From the NCBI GenBank assembly GCA_035995185.1, contig DASYKT010000011.1:186001-250000 (forward strand): a stretch of 64,000 nt of DNA, read 5' to 3'. Source of the DNA: DASYKT01 sp035995185 (GTDB taxonomy: Bacteria > Acidobacteriota > Blastocatellia > Pyrinomonadales > Pyrinomonadaceae). The notes under the pieces were generated by a model, which was not told where the DNA came from, made no database searches, and was given only the letters and a program-made list of their open reading frames with translations. Position 1 is the stretch's first letter; each line of letters starts with the position of its first letter. Below, one piece after another: positions 16,709 to 25,894 of the stretch. The translations under genes were made by a program, and so were the position numbers.

Positions 16709-18289
16709 ATGAAAAATCTGTTTCGCTGCCTTTTGGTTATCTGTCTTTTCTCCGTCGCAGGTGTGACAGCTCAAACCACACTGGATTTTGCAAACATTGT
16801 CAGCGCGGGTTCCTTAGCGTATGTCAAAGATATAGCTGTGCAGCCCGACAATAAAATAATTATGTTTGCGCCTTGTAGTGGCATAAACACCGGTAACGTG
16901 CCTTTCTGCGGTATCCGCATAAATGAAGACGGTTCGTTTGACCCCTCTTTTGCGAACTCCCAGTTCGGGGTTTTGTCTTCTCCTAATGGTGCTACCAGCG
17001 TAAGCGATGTTGAGGTCCAAAACGACGGTAAAGTCGTGGCGATAGGCGGCGGAACGGGAGCTGTTCTTGTTCGTTATAATGCAGACGGGTCGCTTGACCC
17101 TATATTCGGCACCGGTGGAACGGTACTAACCATTGTTGACGGGGGCACGACAACGGCCAGCAAAGCTGCGATACAGCCTGACGGCAAGATCGTGATAGTC
17201 GGCACCGCACCGGGCGGTCAACTCGTCGCGCGCTACCTGCCGGATGGAACACTCGATAATTCATTCGGTACCGGCGGCATCGTGCAAACTAATGAGCCGG
17301 GTTCTTCTTTCAGCGGCGTCTCCGTCGCGCTTCAGGTAGACGGCAAGATCGTGGTGGGCGGAAATAATAGCACTGGGCTCGCGTATCTGGTGACTCGCTA
17401 CAATTCCGATGGTTCGCTTGACACTTCCTGGGACGGAGACGGCATCAAGAGTATCCCTTACACGGCGGGCGCCGCTAATAACGGTTTTGCCGCAGTTGGT
17501 ATTCGCGCTATCGCCGTCAAATTGGACGGCCGTATTGTCGCGCTCGGCCATAAAAATATATTGTTTCAATTTAATTCCGACGGTTCGGAAGATACGACAT
17601 TTGACGGCGACGGTGCGCGTCAGGCCTTGAATGGGAATGATAAGGATCCGTACTCATTGGCTGTTTCAGCCAGCGGCAGAATAACGGTTGTTGGCGCAAC
17701 GTATGGCTATATTTCTTCTTGCGGGCCTTTTCCGACGGGGCCTTGCCCTTCTCCGATCCTTTACTATTTGGTTTCAAGATTCAACGCGGATGGTACGCCC
17801 GATACGACCTTATACGGTGTCGGTTATGCAAATATCTATCCCGGCGCGGCGGCCGGCGCCACCGCAGTCGCGCTGGATTCGCGAGGCCGGACAGTTGTTT
17901 CGGGAATTGCCGCGGTAGGCAGCCAAACTTTTAATCCCTGGAACACGCCGCTGTTTTCAGCTGCTCGCATATCCGCGCCACCGTCGGTCGGACCGGTCGG
18001 CCTTTCCGGCCGGGTTACGCGGCCTGACGGCGCTCCCGTCGGAAGCGCGGTCCTGATCCTTCAGAGCGGCAGCACGGCCATGACCGCGCTGACAAATCCG
18101 TTCGGATATTACAGTTTTCAGAATGTTCCTTCGGGTGCGGCCTATGCGATCTCGCCCGGCTCGAAAAAAGTGATGTTCGCCGACCGCAATGTATTCGTTG
18201 ATGGAAACATCACCGCGTTTAATATCACCAGCGAACCGGCAGCAGATGCGCGTTTAGGCCCGGTTAAAATAGGCCCGCTTACTAAATAA
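16709..18289 (+). CDS. Secreted delta-60 repeat protein, type B' (array 2, gene 1)
   Basis: 526 residues with signal peptide MKNLFRCLLVICLFSVAGVTA. Delta-60 units (VQPDNKIIMFAPCSG, VRYNADGSLDPIFG, AIQPDGKIVIVG) fill residues about 25-425. A beta-sandwich of the regulatory-like type follows (VGLSGRVTRPDGAPVGSAVL, NPFGYYSFQNV) and the tail is VKIGPLTK. Blocks such as DGDGARQALNG and YSLAVSASGRITV place it nearest to gene 4 of array 1. Unlike array 1, the next gene begins 47 bp later with its own Shine-Dalgarno. Function unknown, predicted exported. Confidence 0.9.
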   Translation: MKNLFRCLLVICLFSVAGVTAQTTLDFANIVSAGSLAYVKDIAVQPDNKIIMFAPCSGINTGNVPFCGIRINEDGSFDPSFANSQFGVLSSPNGATSVSDVEVQNDGKVVAIGGGTGAVLVRYNADGSLDPIFGTGGTVLTIVDGGTTTASKAAIQPDGKIVIVGTAPGGQLVARYLPDGTLDNSFGTGGIVQTNEPGSSFSGVSVALQVDGKIVVGGNNSTGLAYLVTRYNSDGSLDTSWDGDGIKSIPYTAGAANNGFAAVGIRAIAVKLDGRIVALGHKNILFQFNSDGSEDTTFDGDGARQALNGNDKDPYSLAVSASGRITVVGATYGYISSCGPFPTGPCPSPILYYLVSRFNADGTPDTTLYGVGYANIYPGAAAGATAVALDSRGRTVVSGIAAVGSQTFNPWNTPLFSAARISAPPSVGPVGLSGRVTRPDGAPVGSAVLILQSGSTAMTALTNPFGYYSFQNVPSGAAYAISPGSKKVMFADRNVFVDGNITAFNITSEPAADARLGPVKIGPLTK

Positions 18290-18336
18290 CGGCTCTGGGG
18301 AATAACTACAACTCCTTACCGAAGCGGAGAAAAATT

Positions 18337-19917
18337 ATGAAAAGCTTACTCACTAGTTTTTTGACAATAGGTTTTGTTCTAACCTCAGGTGTCCTAGCTC
18401 AACCGGAACTCGATACCGCCTTTAACTCAACCGGCAAAGTCATCGTTAATTCGGATATGGCCTACACGGAGGATATGGTCGTTCAGCCCGATAACAAGGT
18501 TGTAATGGTTGCCGGTCAGTGTTTCAGCTCCGGAAGTCCGGCGAACCGCCCCTTTTGCCTTGTTCGTTTAAACGAGAACGGTTCGCTTGATACTACCTTC
18601 GGCAATAATGGCCAGGTATACACCCTCGCAATAGGGGGCAGGGCGTACGGTCTTGCGCTTCAGAAGGACGGCAAGATAGTGGTCGTCGGCTACGGTATAT
18701 TCAGTTCGGCTGAGTACCTTACGATAGTCCGCCATAATCCGGATGGGAGTCTGGATCCTTCGTTCGGAAACGGCGGGATAGGGGTCTATGATATCAATCC
18801 GGGCGAAAATGACCGGGCGCAAAGCGTGGCGATCCAGCCGGACGGCAAGATATTGGTCATTGGTAACTCGACGCGCAACGGACCGCAGTCTGAAGCTCAA
18901 CAGTTCATTGCCCGTTATTTGCCAAACGGCGCGATTGACGGCTCATTCGGAAACGGCGGGATCGTAAGAACGGTCCTGGGAGCTTCCAACGTGGGCATCG
19001 TTATCAAACTTCAGCCTGACGGCAAGATAGTGACCGGCGGCTATGGTAATTCGGGTTCGATCTACTCATTTATACTGGCGAGATTTAATCCCGACGGGTC
19101 ATCCGATGCCACCTGGGACGGCGACGGTGTTCTCACCGATACTTCTCCCGTTTCCACTTACATATACGGCTTGGCTATCCAGCTCGACGGACGCGTGGTC
19201 GCGGTCGGGGGAAATGTCCTTTACCGGTTCAATACGGACGGCTCGCCGGATACGAGTTTCGACGGCGACGGCAAGCGCCCCGCGCTTGACGTAGGCTTTG
19301 CCAGGGACGTAATGGTATCGGCCGGCGGCAGGATAACGGTGAGCGGCGGCACATCGATGCCTTTTTATCTTACCTATTATTATAATATTGCTAAATACAG
19401 GCCGGATGGATCACCGGATACAAATTTTAGCGGCGATGGATTTCTCAATTTCGACCTCGCTAACAACGATAGCGAGGCGGACGCCGTCGCGATGGATTCG
19501 CAGGGCCGGACAGTATTGGGCGGGCTGTCAGGATCAGGTATCCCGACCGTCCCGTTTCAACAGGCCCGGTTTTCCGCCGCCCGCCTGGTGGCGCCGCGGA
19601 CCGTCGGGCCGGTGGGTCTTTCGGGCCGGGTGACCCGCGCGGACGGCCAACCCGTCGCAGGCGCGGTCCTGATACTTCAGGGCGGCAGCACGATCATGAC
19701 CGCGCTGACCAGCCCGTTCGGATATTACTCGTTCGCTGATGTTCCTTCGGGTGAGGCCTATGCGATCTCGCCCGGATCGAAAAAGGTGATGTTCGATGAC
19801 CGCAACGTGTTTGTCGACGATGAGGTCTCGAATTTTAATATCATCAGCGAGCCCATGGCGGATACCGGCAAACGCCCGGTGGCCTCGGCCGTCAAAATAG
19901 GCCCGCTTACTAAATAA
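18337..19917 (+). CDS. Secreted delta-60 repeat protein, type B' (array 2, gene 2)
   Basis: 526 residues, the same length as its neighbour. Signal peptide MKSLLTSFLTIGFVLTSGVLA, delta-60 repeats, regulatory-like domain (VGLSGRVTRADGQPVAGAVL) and the same VKIGPLTK tail. A GCGGAGAAA Shine-Dalgarno lies before the ATG. Its C-terminal 100 residues are nearly the same as those of the gene at 16709, which supports tandem duplication. Function unknown. Confidence 0.9.
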   Translation: MKSLLTSFLTIGFVLTSGVLAQPELDTAFNSTGKVIVNSDMAYTEDMVVQPDNKVVMVAGQCFSSGSPANRPFCLVRLNENGSLDTTFGNNGQVYTLAIGGRAYGLALQKDGKIVVVGYGIFSSAEYLTIVRHNPDGSLDPSFGNGGIGVYDINPGENDRAQSVAIQPDGKILVIGNSTRNGPQSEAQQFIARYLPNGAIDGSFGNGGIVRTVLGASNVGIVIKLQPDGKIVTGGYGNSGSIYSFILARFNPDGSSDATWDGDGVLTDTSPVSTYIYGLAIQLDGRVVAVGGNVLYRFNTDGSPDTSFDGDGKRPALDVGFARDVMVSAGGRITVSGGTSMPFYLTYYYNIAKYRPDGSPDTNFSGDGFLNFDLANNDSEADAVAMDSQGRTVLGGLSGSGIPTVPFQQARFSAARLVAPRTVGPVGLSGRVTRADGQPVAGAVLILQGGSTIMTALTSPFGYYSFADVPSGEAYAISPGSKKVMFDDRNVFVDDEVSNFNIISEPMADTGKRPVASAVKIGPLTK

Positions 19918-19978
19918 CCGGTTGTCTTTATGGATCAAAGGGAAAGTGCCCGCTCTGAGGCGTGAGAAGGAGTTCATC

Positions 19979-21697
19979 ATGAAAAATCTGCTTGGCTGCT
20001 TATTGATGATCTGTGTTGGTTTCAACATCAGCGCTTTAGCACAACCCGAACTCGATACGACCTTTAATTCGTCCGGTAAGGCGCTTATTAGTTTGCTCGA
20101 GAAATCGGGCGCGTGGGCTGTAGCAGTTCAGCCGGACAACAAGATCATTCTCGGTTCGGGCTGCTACCATAGCGGGTATGCTCCCTTTTGCCTGGTTCGC
20201 TTGAATCAGGACGGCTCGCTTGACACGACTTTTGGCACATCGCCCCCTCCGGGTTCGCCTAGCTCCGGCCCTCTTGGTTCTGTTATTACCAGATTCAATG
20301 TCGCACAGCAGGACGGGCAGGCCACCGGAATAGCGCTGCAAAGCGACGGTAAGATCATTGTTATCGGATCGACAGCGAGGTGGGATTACAACGAAACGGC
20401 GATGGCTCGTTACAATGGCGACGGCACCTTAGACACCACTTTTGGCTCGGGTGGCATGGTGCGTAGGCATCTTACCCTGTCGACAGATATCGAAGAGGTG
20501 ATCAGAGGGGTGGCGATCCAGCCCGACGGCAAGATCCTGGTTACCGGCGATTCGATGCGGTACATGCCGCCGCCCCTGCTTAATAATATTTGGACGCAGT
20601 TCGTTGCTCGCTTTCTGCCGAATGGCACACTTGACAGCACCTTCGGCGTGGGCGGAATTGTCCGTACTCAACAACCCGGCTTTGACTCTACTACCGGGCA
20701 ATCGCTGGCCATCCAGCCGGACGGCAAAATACTTGTCGGCGGAAATTTTTGGAGTTCCACTGCGGGTGGAACGTTTACCGGACAAGCGTATTATTTGATC
20801 AGGCTGGGTTCTGACGGCTCTACCGATAACACCTGGAATACCGTAAAGATCGATACTGTTATCACCTATATGCAACCCACCCATGGGATCAGCAAGATCG
20901 CCCTTCAACCTGACGGGCGCGTTGTTGCGCTTGGTTATTACACCGGCAAACTCTTTCGGTTCCAACCTAATGGCGCCTTTGATACGAGTTTCGACAGCGA
21001 TGGTGTGCGCCAGGTTTTTGCCGATGACCTGAATCAAAATCCTTACGACTTCTTAATTTCACCTGACGGCCGGATAACAGTGGTGGGTATGTCACAGCTG
21101 GGAGCGTCATGGATAACTGATTTTCCCTATATGGTCAAGCGTTTTTTGCCCGACGGTTCACTTGATCAAACTTTCGGCGACAATGGTTTTCGCAAATTCT
21201 ACCTGGCGCCCGGTTATACGCTCGACGGTGCGCGGGCTGCTGCCTTTGACTCGGCAGGCAGGATCGTCATTGGCGGGGTCGCGGGAATTGTGGGCCATCA
21301 GCCTCCCTGGGAGAATACGATCTTTTCGGCAGTGCGGCTGACGGCCCCGGCGATCACTCCCGCCCCGGCTACTGTTACCGGCAGGGTGTTAACCGCTGAG
21401 GGGATTCCGGCTTCGGGCGTAACGATGAGAATGGCTGATAGCTCAGGCGAGATCAGGACAGCCCGTACTAACCCGTTCGGTTACTACCAGTTTGGGGCTG
21501 TTATGTCCGGCCAGCTCTATTCGATCGCGGTCAAATCAAGGACGGTTGCCATTTCCGAACGCAGTATATTTGTCGCCGGCGACGTCTCAAATTTCGATTT
21601 TACCGCTGCCCCGCAAACTGCTTCTAAAGGGGAATTGGACTTTAGAGCCTTACCGGTGCCGGCAGTAAAGTCCGATCTCTCAAAAGATCTCAGGTAA
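19979..21697 (+). CDS. Secreted delta-60 repeat protein, type C' (array 2, last gene)
   Basis: 572 residues. The ATG at 19979 is preferred to one at 19931 because it follows GAAGGAG and opens a signal peptide (MKNLLGCLLMICVGFNISALA). Delta-60 repeats run to about residue 455, then the type C domain (TVTGRVLTAEGIPASGVTM, RTNPFGYYQF). It is the clear counterpart of the gene at 8213: both close their array. The C-terminus is extended (ALPVPAVKSDLSKDLR). It converges on the amidase gene with a gap of 5 bp and no obvious terminator. Confidence 0.9.
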   Translation: MKNLLGCLLMICVGFNISALAQPELDTTFNSSGKALISLLEKSGAWAVAVQPDNKIILGSGCYHSGYAPFCLVRLNQDGSLDTTFGTSPPPGSPSSGPLGSVITRFNVAQQDGQATGIALQSDGKIIVIGSTARWDYNETAMARYNGDGTLDTTFGSGGMVRRHLTLSTDIEEVIRGVAIQPDGKILVTGDSMRYMPPPLLNNIWTQFVARFLPNGTLDSTFGVGGIVRTQQPGFDSTTGQSLAIQPDGKILVGGNFWSSTAGGTFTGQAYYLIRLGSDGSTDNTWNTVKIDTVITYMQPTHGISKIALQPDGRVVALGYYTGKLFRFQPNGAFDTSFDSDGVRQVFADDLNQNPYDFLISPDGRITVVGMSQLGASWITDFPYMVKRFLPDGSLDQTFGDNGFRKFYLAPGYTLDGARAAAFDSAGRIVIGGVAGIVGHQPPWENTIFSAVRLTAPAITPAPATVTGRVLTAEGIPASGVTMRMADSSGEIRTARTNPFGYYQFGAVMSGQLYSIAVKSRTVAISERSIFVAGDVSNFDFTAAPQTASKGELDFRALPVPAVKSDLSKDLR

Positions 21698-21702
21698 ATG
21701 AT

Positions 21703-23253
21703 TCAAGCTGACTTTGGCAAAAATTTCGGCGTCTCTCTCAACCTGGTTGCCTGTTCAAAAGCGTAGGCAAATTTGATCAGCGCAGGTTCGGAGAACGCCT
21801 TGCCGAAAAACGCGAATCCGGCCGGGAGGCCATCGACAAAACCGGCCGGGACGGTGATGTAAGGATAACCGGCGACGGCGGCGATCGCCCAGGTCTGCCC
21901 GGAGGAAGGCGCAACGATCGCGTCCAGTTTATATTTTGCCGTTAAGGCGTCGATGCCGTCATCGCGCGTATTTTTCTTTAGCGCCTGCAGCGCTTTTAAG
22001 TACATTTCATCGGTCAATGGTCCCTTTGCTTCGGCCTGCAGAAAAAGTTCCTGTGCAAAGAGCGGCATTTCTTTTTCCTTATTAGCGTCGTTAAATTTGA
22101 TCAGGTCGGCCAGCGTTTTATATTGCGACTTACGCCCGGCCAGGTATTTGTTCAGGTCGGTTTTGAATTCATAGAGCAAAACTTCAAGCCGCATGTCGCC
22201 GGCCTTTTCAAGCACGGGAAACTCCACATCGATCAAGGTCGCGCCCAGACTTTTTAAGAGTTCCAGGTGTTTTTCTGCTACCTGGCCAAGCTTTGTTTTG
22301 CCGTCGATGAACTGCCGCGCCACGCCAAGTCTCGCACCGCGCAAGCCGTCCTTATCCAAAAAAGTGGCGTAGTTTTTCCGCCCTTTACCGATGCCGGCGG
22401 TGACCGCGTCTTTTTTATCTTCACCGGTCATTATGCTAAGCAGCGTCGCGGCATCGGCCACCGTGCGGGCCATCGGCCCGGCAGTGTCCTGGCTGTGCGC
22501 GATAGGGATGATGCCGCTGCGCGAAACGAGCCCGAGCGTCGGCTTGATGCCGACCAGGCCGTTTCTGACCGACGGGCAAATGATCGAGCCGTTCGTCTCC
22601 GTGCCGATGCCGACCGCCGCCAGATTTGCCGAGATCGCCGCGCCCGTGCCCGCGCTCGAACCGCATGGGTTTTTGTCCAGAACATACGGGTTATTTGTCT
22701 GCCCGCCGCGGCCGCTCCAGCCGCTGATCGATTTTGTCGAGCGAAAATTTGCCCACTCGCTCAGGTTTGTTTTACCTAAAATAATAGCGCCCGCTTCGCG
22801 CAGCCGTTTAACGATAAAAGCGTCTTCCTCCGGCACCGGCGCATCCATCAAGGCCAGGCTGCCGGCCGTCGTTTTCATCTTGTCGTGAGTATCGATATTG
22901 TCTTTGATCAAAACCGGGATACCGTGCATTGCTGAGCGCACTTTGCCGCGCTTTCGCTCTTTATCCAGCTTCGCCGCGATCTCCGGCGCATCCGGGTTGA
23001 TCTCCAGCACGGAGCGTATTTTGGGATCGAGCTCTTTTATCCGCGCCGTGTACATTTCCACCAGCTTCACGGCCGTCAGCTCGCCGGACTGCATTTTTGC
23101 CTGCAGCTGGGCGATCGTGATCTCGCCTAGTTCAGGGTGCACGTCGGAAAAAACGGCAGTCTCGGCCTTGATGCCGGTTCCCAAACTTAATGCTCCCAGC
23201 GCCGCCGCACCCGTCGCGATAAACTCCCGTCTTGACTGTTTTTTGGATGTCAT
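21703..23253 (-). CDS. Amidase signature enzyme with Tat signal
   Basis: 516 residues. The N-terminus SRREFIATGAAALGALSLG is a twin-arginine signal, so the folded enzyme is probably exported. The amidase-signature triad is visible: K117 (PVLIKDNID), S200 in CGSSAGTGAA and the nucleophile S223 in GTETNGSI. The family hydrolyses C-N amide bonds of diverse substrates; GatA is a relative, but GatA has no signal peptide, so a tRNA amidotransferase role is unlikely. Single gene, facing away from the hic promoter. Confidence 0.9.
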   Translation of the reverse strand: MTSKKQSRREFIATGAAALGALSLGTGIKAETAVFSDVHPELGEITIAQLQAKMQSGELTAVKLVEMYTARIKELDPKIRSVLEINPDAPEIAAKLDKERKRGKVRSAMHGIPVLIKDNIDTHDKMKTTAGSLALMDAPVPEEDAFIVKRLREAGAIILGKTNLSEWANFRSTKSISGWSGRGGQTNNPYVLDKNPCGSSAGTGAAISANLAAVGIGTETNGSIICPSVRNGLVGIKPTLGLVSRSGIIPIAHSQDTAGPMARTVADAATLLSIMTGEDKKDAVTAGIGKGRKNYATFLDKDGLRGARLGVARQFIDGKTKLGQVAEKHLELLKSLGATLIDVEFPVLEKAGDMRLEVLLYEFKTDLNKYLAGRKSQYKTLADLIKFNDANKEKEMPLFAQELFLQAEAKGPLTDEMYLKALQALKKNTRDDGIDALTAKYKLDAIVAPSSGQTWAIAAVAGYPYITVPAGFVDGLPAGFAFFGKAFSEPALIKFAYAFEQATRLRETPKFLPKSA

Positions 23254-23290
23254 ATTATTTTCGAACTAAACCTGATAAATTTTAGGAATT

Positions 23291-23320
23291 ATAACAGTAA
23301 GATAGTTCTTAGGGTATAAT
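23291..23320 (+). promoter_or_regulatory. hicBA promoter, apparently giving a leaderless mRNA
   Basis: A perfect TATAAT (23315-23320) lies only 6 nt before the hicB ATG (23327), with a weak -35 ATAACA (23291-23296) at 18 bp. Transcription would start at or next to the A of the ATG. No Shine-Dalgarno is present. Confidence 0.55.
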
Positions 23321-23326
23321 TTAGCT

Positions 23327-23530
23327 ATGAAGATAAAAGTAATAGTTCACGAAGCGGAAGAGGGCGGTTATTGGGCTGAGGTTCCTTCCATACCCGGCTG
23401 TGCGACCCAGGGTGAAACCCACGAAGAACTCATAAAAAATTTGCATGAAGCTATAGAAGGGTGTTTATCAGTTGACGTCGTTGATATTAAACCACAAAAG
23501 AACGATCGTATCTTGGAACTCGCGATATGA
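23327..23530 (+). CDS. hicB: HicB-family antitoxin
   Basis: 67 residues with the HicB partial RNase H-like fold: MKIKVIVHEAEEGGYWAEVP, SIPGCATQGETHEELIKNL and a helix EAIEGCL. HicB proteins bind and inhibit HicA; this one lacks the extra C-terminal DNA-binding domain of long HicBs, so autoregulation through DNA would need another route. It lies upstream of hicA with an ATGA overlap, the antitoxin-first order that is common for these pairs. Confidence 0.88.
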   Translation: MKIKVIVHEAEEGGYWAEVPSIPGCATQGETHEELIKNLHEAIEGCLSVDVVDIKPQKNDRILELAI

Positions 23531-23733
23531 AATCAATTTCTGGTAAAGAATTTGCCAGTATATTGGAAAAGCACGAATGGACGTTGCTGCGTGTTCAAGG
23601 CAGTCATCATATTTATGGGAAAGTTGGCAACGTAGTCAGGCTCTCCGTTCCTATTCACAAAAATCAAACACTCAAGATCGGTCTTCAAAAACACTTGATG
23701 AAACAAGCTGGACTGGAGGATCAGGATCTCTAG
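23527..23733 (+). CDS. hicA: HicA-family mRNA interferase toxin
   Basis: 68 residues with the double-stranded-RNA-binding-like fold of YcfA/HicA: SGKEFASILEKHEWTLLRVQ, then GSHHIYGK with the catalytic-type histidines H27-H28, and LSVPIHKNQTLKIGLQKHL. HicA toxins cut mRNA and block translation. It is translationally coupled to hicB (ATGA). The pair sits between two convergent metabolic genes, typical of a mobile addiction module. Confidence 0.88.
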   Translation: MKSISGKEFASILEKHEWTLLRVQGSHHIYGKVGNVVRLSVPIHKNQTLKIGLQKHLMKQAGLEDQDL

Positions 23734-23737
23734 CTTC

Positions 23738-24904
23738 CTAATCTTCAAACGCTTCCAGATATTTGATGCCCGAACCGGTGTTGAACAAGACAACTTTCTC
23801 GTCCGGTTTCACAAAACCTTCTTCCAATAATTTTTTCAGTGCGGTTAAACATGCACCGCCTTCGGGCGCGGCAAAGATGCCTTCGTGCGCGCCGATCTCT
23901 CGGGCGTCTTTCACCAGATCTTCATCACTCACCGCGACGGCAGTGCCGTGCGACTTACGCAATATGTCGAGCATAATAAAATCGCCGACCGCTTTTGGCA
24001 CGCGCAGGCCCGAAGCAACCGTGTGAGCGTTTTCGATATCCGCGCCGACGGTGTCGCCCTTATGAAATGCTTTAACCACCGGCGCGCAGCCGACCGCCTG
24101 CACTGAGACCATGCGCGGCCGCTCGTCACCTATCCAGCCCAGCTTTTGCATCTCGTCAAAAGCTTTCCACATTCCGATCAGCCCGGTGCCGCCGCCGGTC
24201 GGGTAAAGGATGACGTCGGGCAGGGTCCAGTTCATCTGCTCGGCCAGCTCGTAGCCCATCGTTTTTTTGCCTTCGATGCGGTACGGCTCTTTCAGCGTCG
24301 AAACATCAAACCAGCCTTCAGCCTCTTTTCGCTCGGCGACGATCTTTCCGCAATCGGTGATCAGTCCATCAACCAGCGTAACATTCGCGCCCAGCACAAG
24401 GCATTCGATCACGCAGGCTTTCGGCGTGTCTTTCGGCACAAAAATATTCGCCTCCATGCCGGCCAGCGCGGCGTAGGCCGACAAGGCCCCGGCGGCGTTT
24501 CCCGCCGAGGGCACGGCAAGCTTTTTTACGCCCAACTCCTTCGCCATCGAAACTGCCATCGTCATCCCGCGTGCCTTAAAGCTCTGTGTCGGGTTGAGCG
24601 ATTCGTCTTTGATCCAGAAATTTTCCAGCCCCAGCTTGCGCCCCAGGTTTTCCGCGCGGTGCAGCGGCGTCCAACCTTCGCCGAGCGTCATCCGGTTTTT
24701 GCCGTCGCTGACGGGCAGGATCTCTTCATAACGCCAGAGTGACGAAACGCGTCCCGGCAGGCTCTCTTTGGTCAGGGTTTTTTTGACGGCTTCCATGTCA
24801 TAGGCCACGAGCAGCGGCTTGCCGCACTCGGTGCAGAGGTTGTAAAGCTTGTTCGGCTCGTACTCTTTATGACAGGAAGAACAAAAAAGATGTGTGACGT
24901 TCAT
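23738..24904 (-). CDS. thrC: Threonine synthase
   Basis: 388 residues, PLP fold type II. An N-terminal zinc-ribbon-like motif (C8, C11, C24, C27) is found in one class of threonine synthases. PLP lysine K110 lies in NPTQSFKARG; SAGNAAGALSAYAA is the phosphate/substrate loop and PTGGGTGLIG the PLP phosphate cup. The enzyme converts O-phosphohomoserine to threonine. No other threonine biosynthesis genes are adjacent. The gene converges on hicA with a gap of 4 bp. Confidence 0.93.
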   Translation of the reverse strand: MNVTHLFCSSCHKEYEPNKLYNLCTECGKPLLVAYDMEAVKKTLTKESLPGRVSSLWRYEEILPVSDGKNRMTLGEGWTPLHRAENLGRKLGLENFWIKDESLNPTQSFKARGMTMAVSMAKELGVKKLAVPSAGNAAGALSAYAALAGMEANIFVPKDTPKACVIECLVLGANVTLVDGLITDCGKIVAERKEAEGWFDVSTLKEPYRIEGKKTMGYELAEQMNWTLPDVILYPTGGGTGLIGMWKAFDEMQKLGWIGDERPRMVSVQAVGCAPVVKAFHKGDTVGADIENAHTVASGLRVPKAVGDFIMLDILRKSHGTAVAVSDEDLVKDAREIGAHEGIFAAPEGGACLTALKKLLEEGFVKPDEKVVLFNTGSGIKYLEAFED

Positions 24905-24963
24905 ATTTATTTGTGGTATTTATGATGACAGATTTTCGCCAAACTGAAAAATACGGAGAACCT

Positions 24964-25245
24964 ATGATCCTGCTGCTCGTGGCCTTTTTCGGCCTGCTTG
25001 TGCCAAACGGCATTTTTATCTATTGGCTGATCTACGAACATAAACACATCAGCGACTTTTGGGACAACCGCCTCGCACTCGCTTTTATCATCGAAGCCGC
25101 GATGCTTTTCCTGATATTTACCGTCTATTTTGCGCGCAGACCGATCGGCAGATATAAATGGTACTGGTTCGTTATTCTTTCTCTTATCGGCGGTTTGGGT
25201 TTTGGTTTGCCATTTTACTGGTGGCTAAATAAGCGGAACGATTAA
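24964..25245 (+). CDS. Small three-helix membrane protein
   Basis: 93 residues from the ATG at 24964, chosen because GGAG (24955-24958) precedes it; the frame is open further up to a GTG at 24913. Three transmembrane helices (about 2-20, 35-53 and 66-84) with aromatic-rich ends (YKWYWFVIL, FYWWLNKRND). Family not recognised. It diverges from thrC and is followed after 21 bp by an exported protein gene. Confidence 0.6.
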   Translation: MILLLVAFFGLLVPNGIFIYWLIYEHKHISDFWDNRLALAFIIEAAMLFLIFTVYFARRPIGRYKWYWFVILSLIGGLGFGLPFYWWLNKRND

Positions 25246-25266
25246 TTTACTGAAAAAAAAGCTTCT

Positions 25267-25875
25267 ATGAATAAATTTTTATTTATTACGTTCTTGTTTA
25301 TTCTTTCAAGCGTTTCGATCTATGCTCAAACGCCTAAACAAGCCGACCCGATCACCGAAAAGCAGTGGAAAGAATTACTGGTCGCCCTCACCAAGGAGAA
25401 TTGGGACACCGGATTTGATCTTTCGGCTAAGTACCTGAAGCTGGTAAAGGAAGAAGACGATGCGCAAAGAGTAGCCAGGCTTCGCTATATGTATTTATAT
25501 TCCGCCGCTGGAAAAGTGTATGAAGATAAAATGGATTATGACAAGCTGGAAAGGCTGGTTAAGGATCTCGTCGGCAAGGAGATCGCTTTTCCTTACCGTG
25601 CCATTAAGCTTGATTGCAACGGAGAGTTCAATTTTATTTGCTGGTCGGCGGATGAAGCAAAGAATAAAACAATGGTGTCGGCTTCAAACAAAAAGGGCAC
25701 CTCAATTTTCGCTTTTGAATATGTGGAGCTCAAGGACAAATTCGATTTCGCCAAAAACGCGGGCAGAAAAGCGGAGCTCGGCGGAAAGATAAAAGCCATC
25801 GAGCCAAACCCGAACAGATCTAAGATCGTAATACTGAGGATCTACGTCTCCGAGGGCCGCATAAATCTTTTGTAA
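25267..25875 (+). CDS. Exported hypothetical protein
   Basis: 202 residues with a signal peptide (MNKFLFITFLFILSSVSIYA). The mature part is charged and mainly helical in the first half (KQWKELLVALTKENWDTGF) with a beta-rich second half containing two cysteines (LDCNGEFNFICW) that could form a disulfide. No known domain recognised. The downstream gene starts 19 bp after the stop, so co-transcription is likely. Confidence 0.65.
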   Translation: MNKFLFITFLFILSSVSIYAQTPKQADPITEKQWKELLVALTKENWDTGFDLSAKYLKLVKEEDDAQRVARLRYMYLYSAAGKVYEDKMDYDKLERLVKDLVGKEIAFPYRAIKLDCNGEFNFICWSADEAKNKTMVSASNKKGTSIFAFEYVELKDKFDFAKNAGRKAELGGKIKAIEPNPNRSKIVILRIYVSEGRINLL

Positions 25876-25894
25876 TCTGAGAGGCCGCAAACAA

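Noticed and set aside
13857..21697. A prophage or integrative element between the delta-60 arrays
   Set aside because: The ATPase and XRE genes hint at mobility, but no integrase, structural genes or attachment repeats were found.
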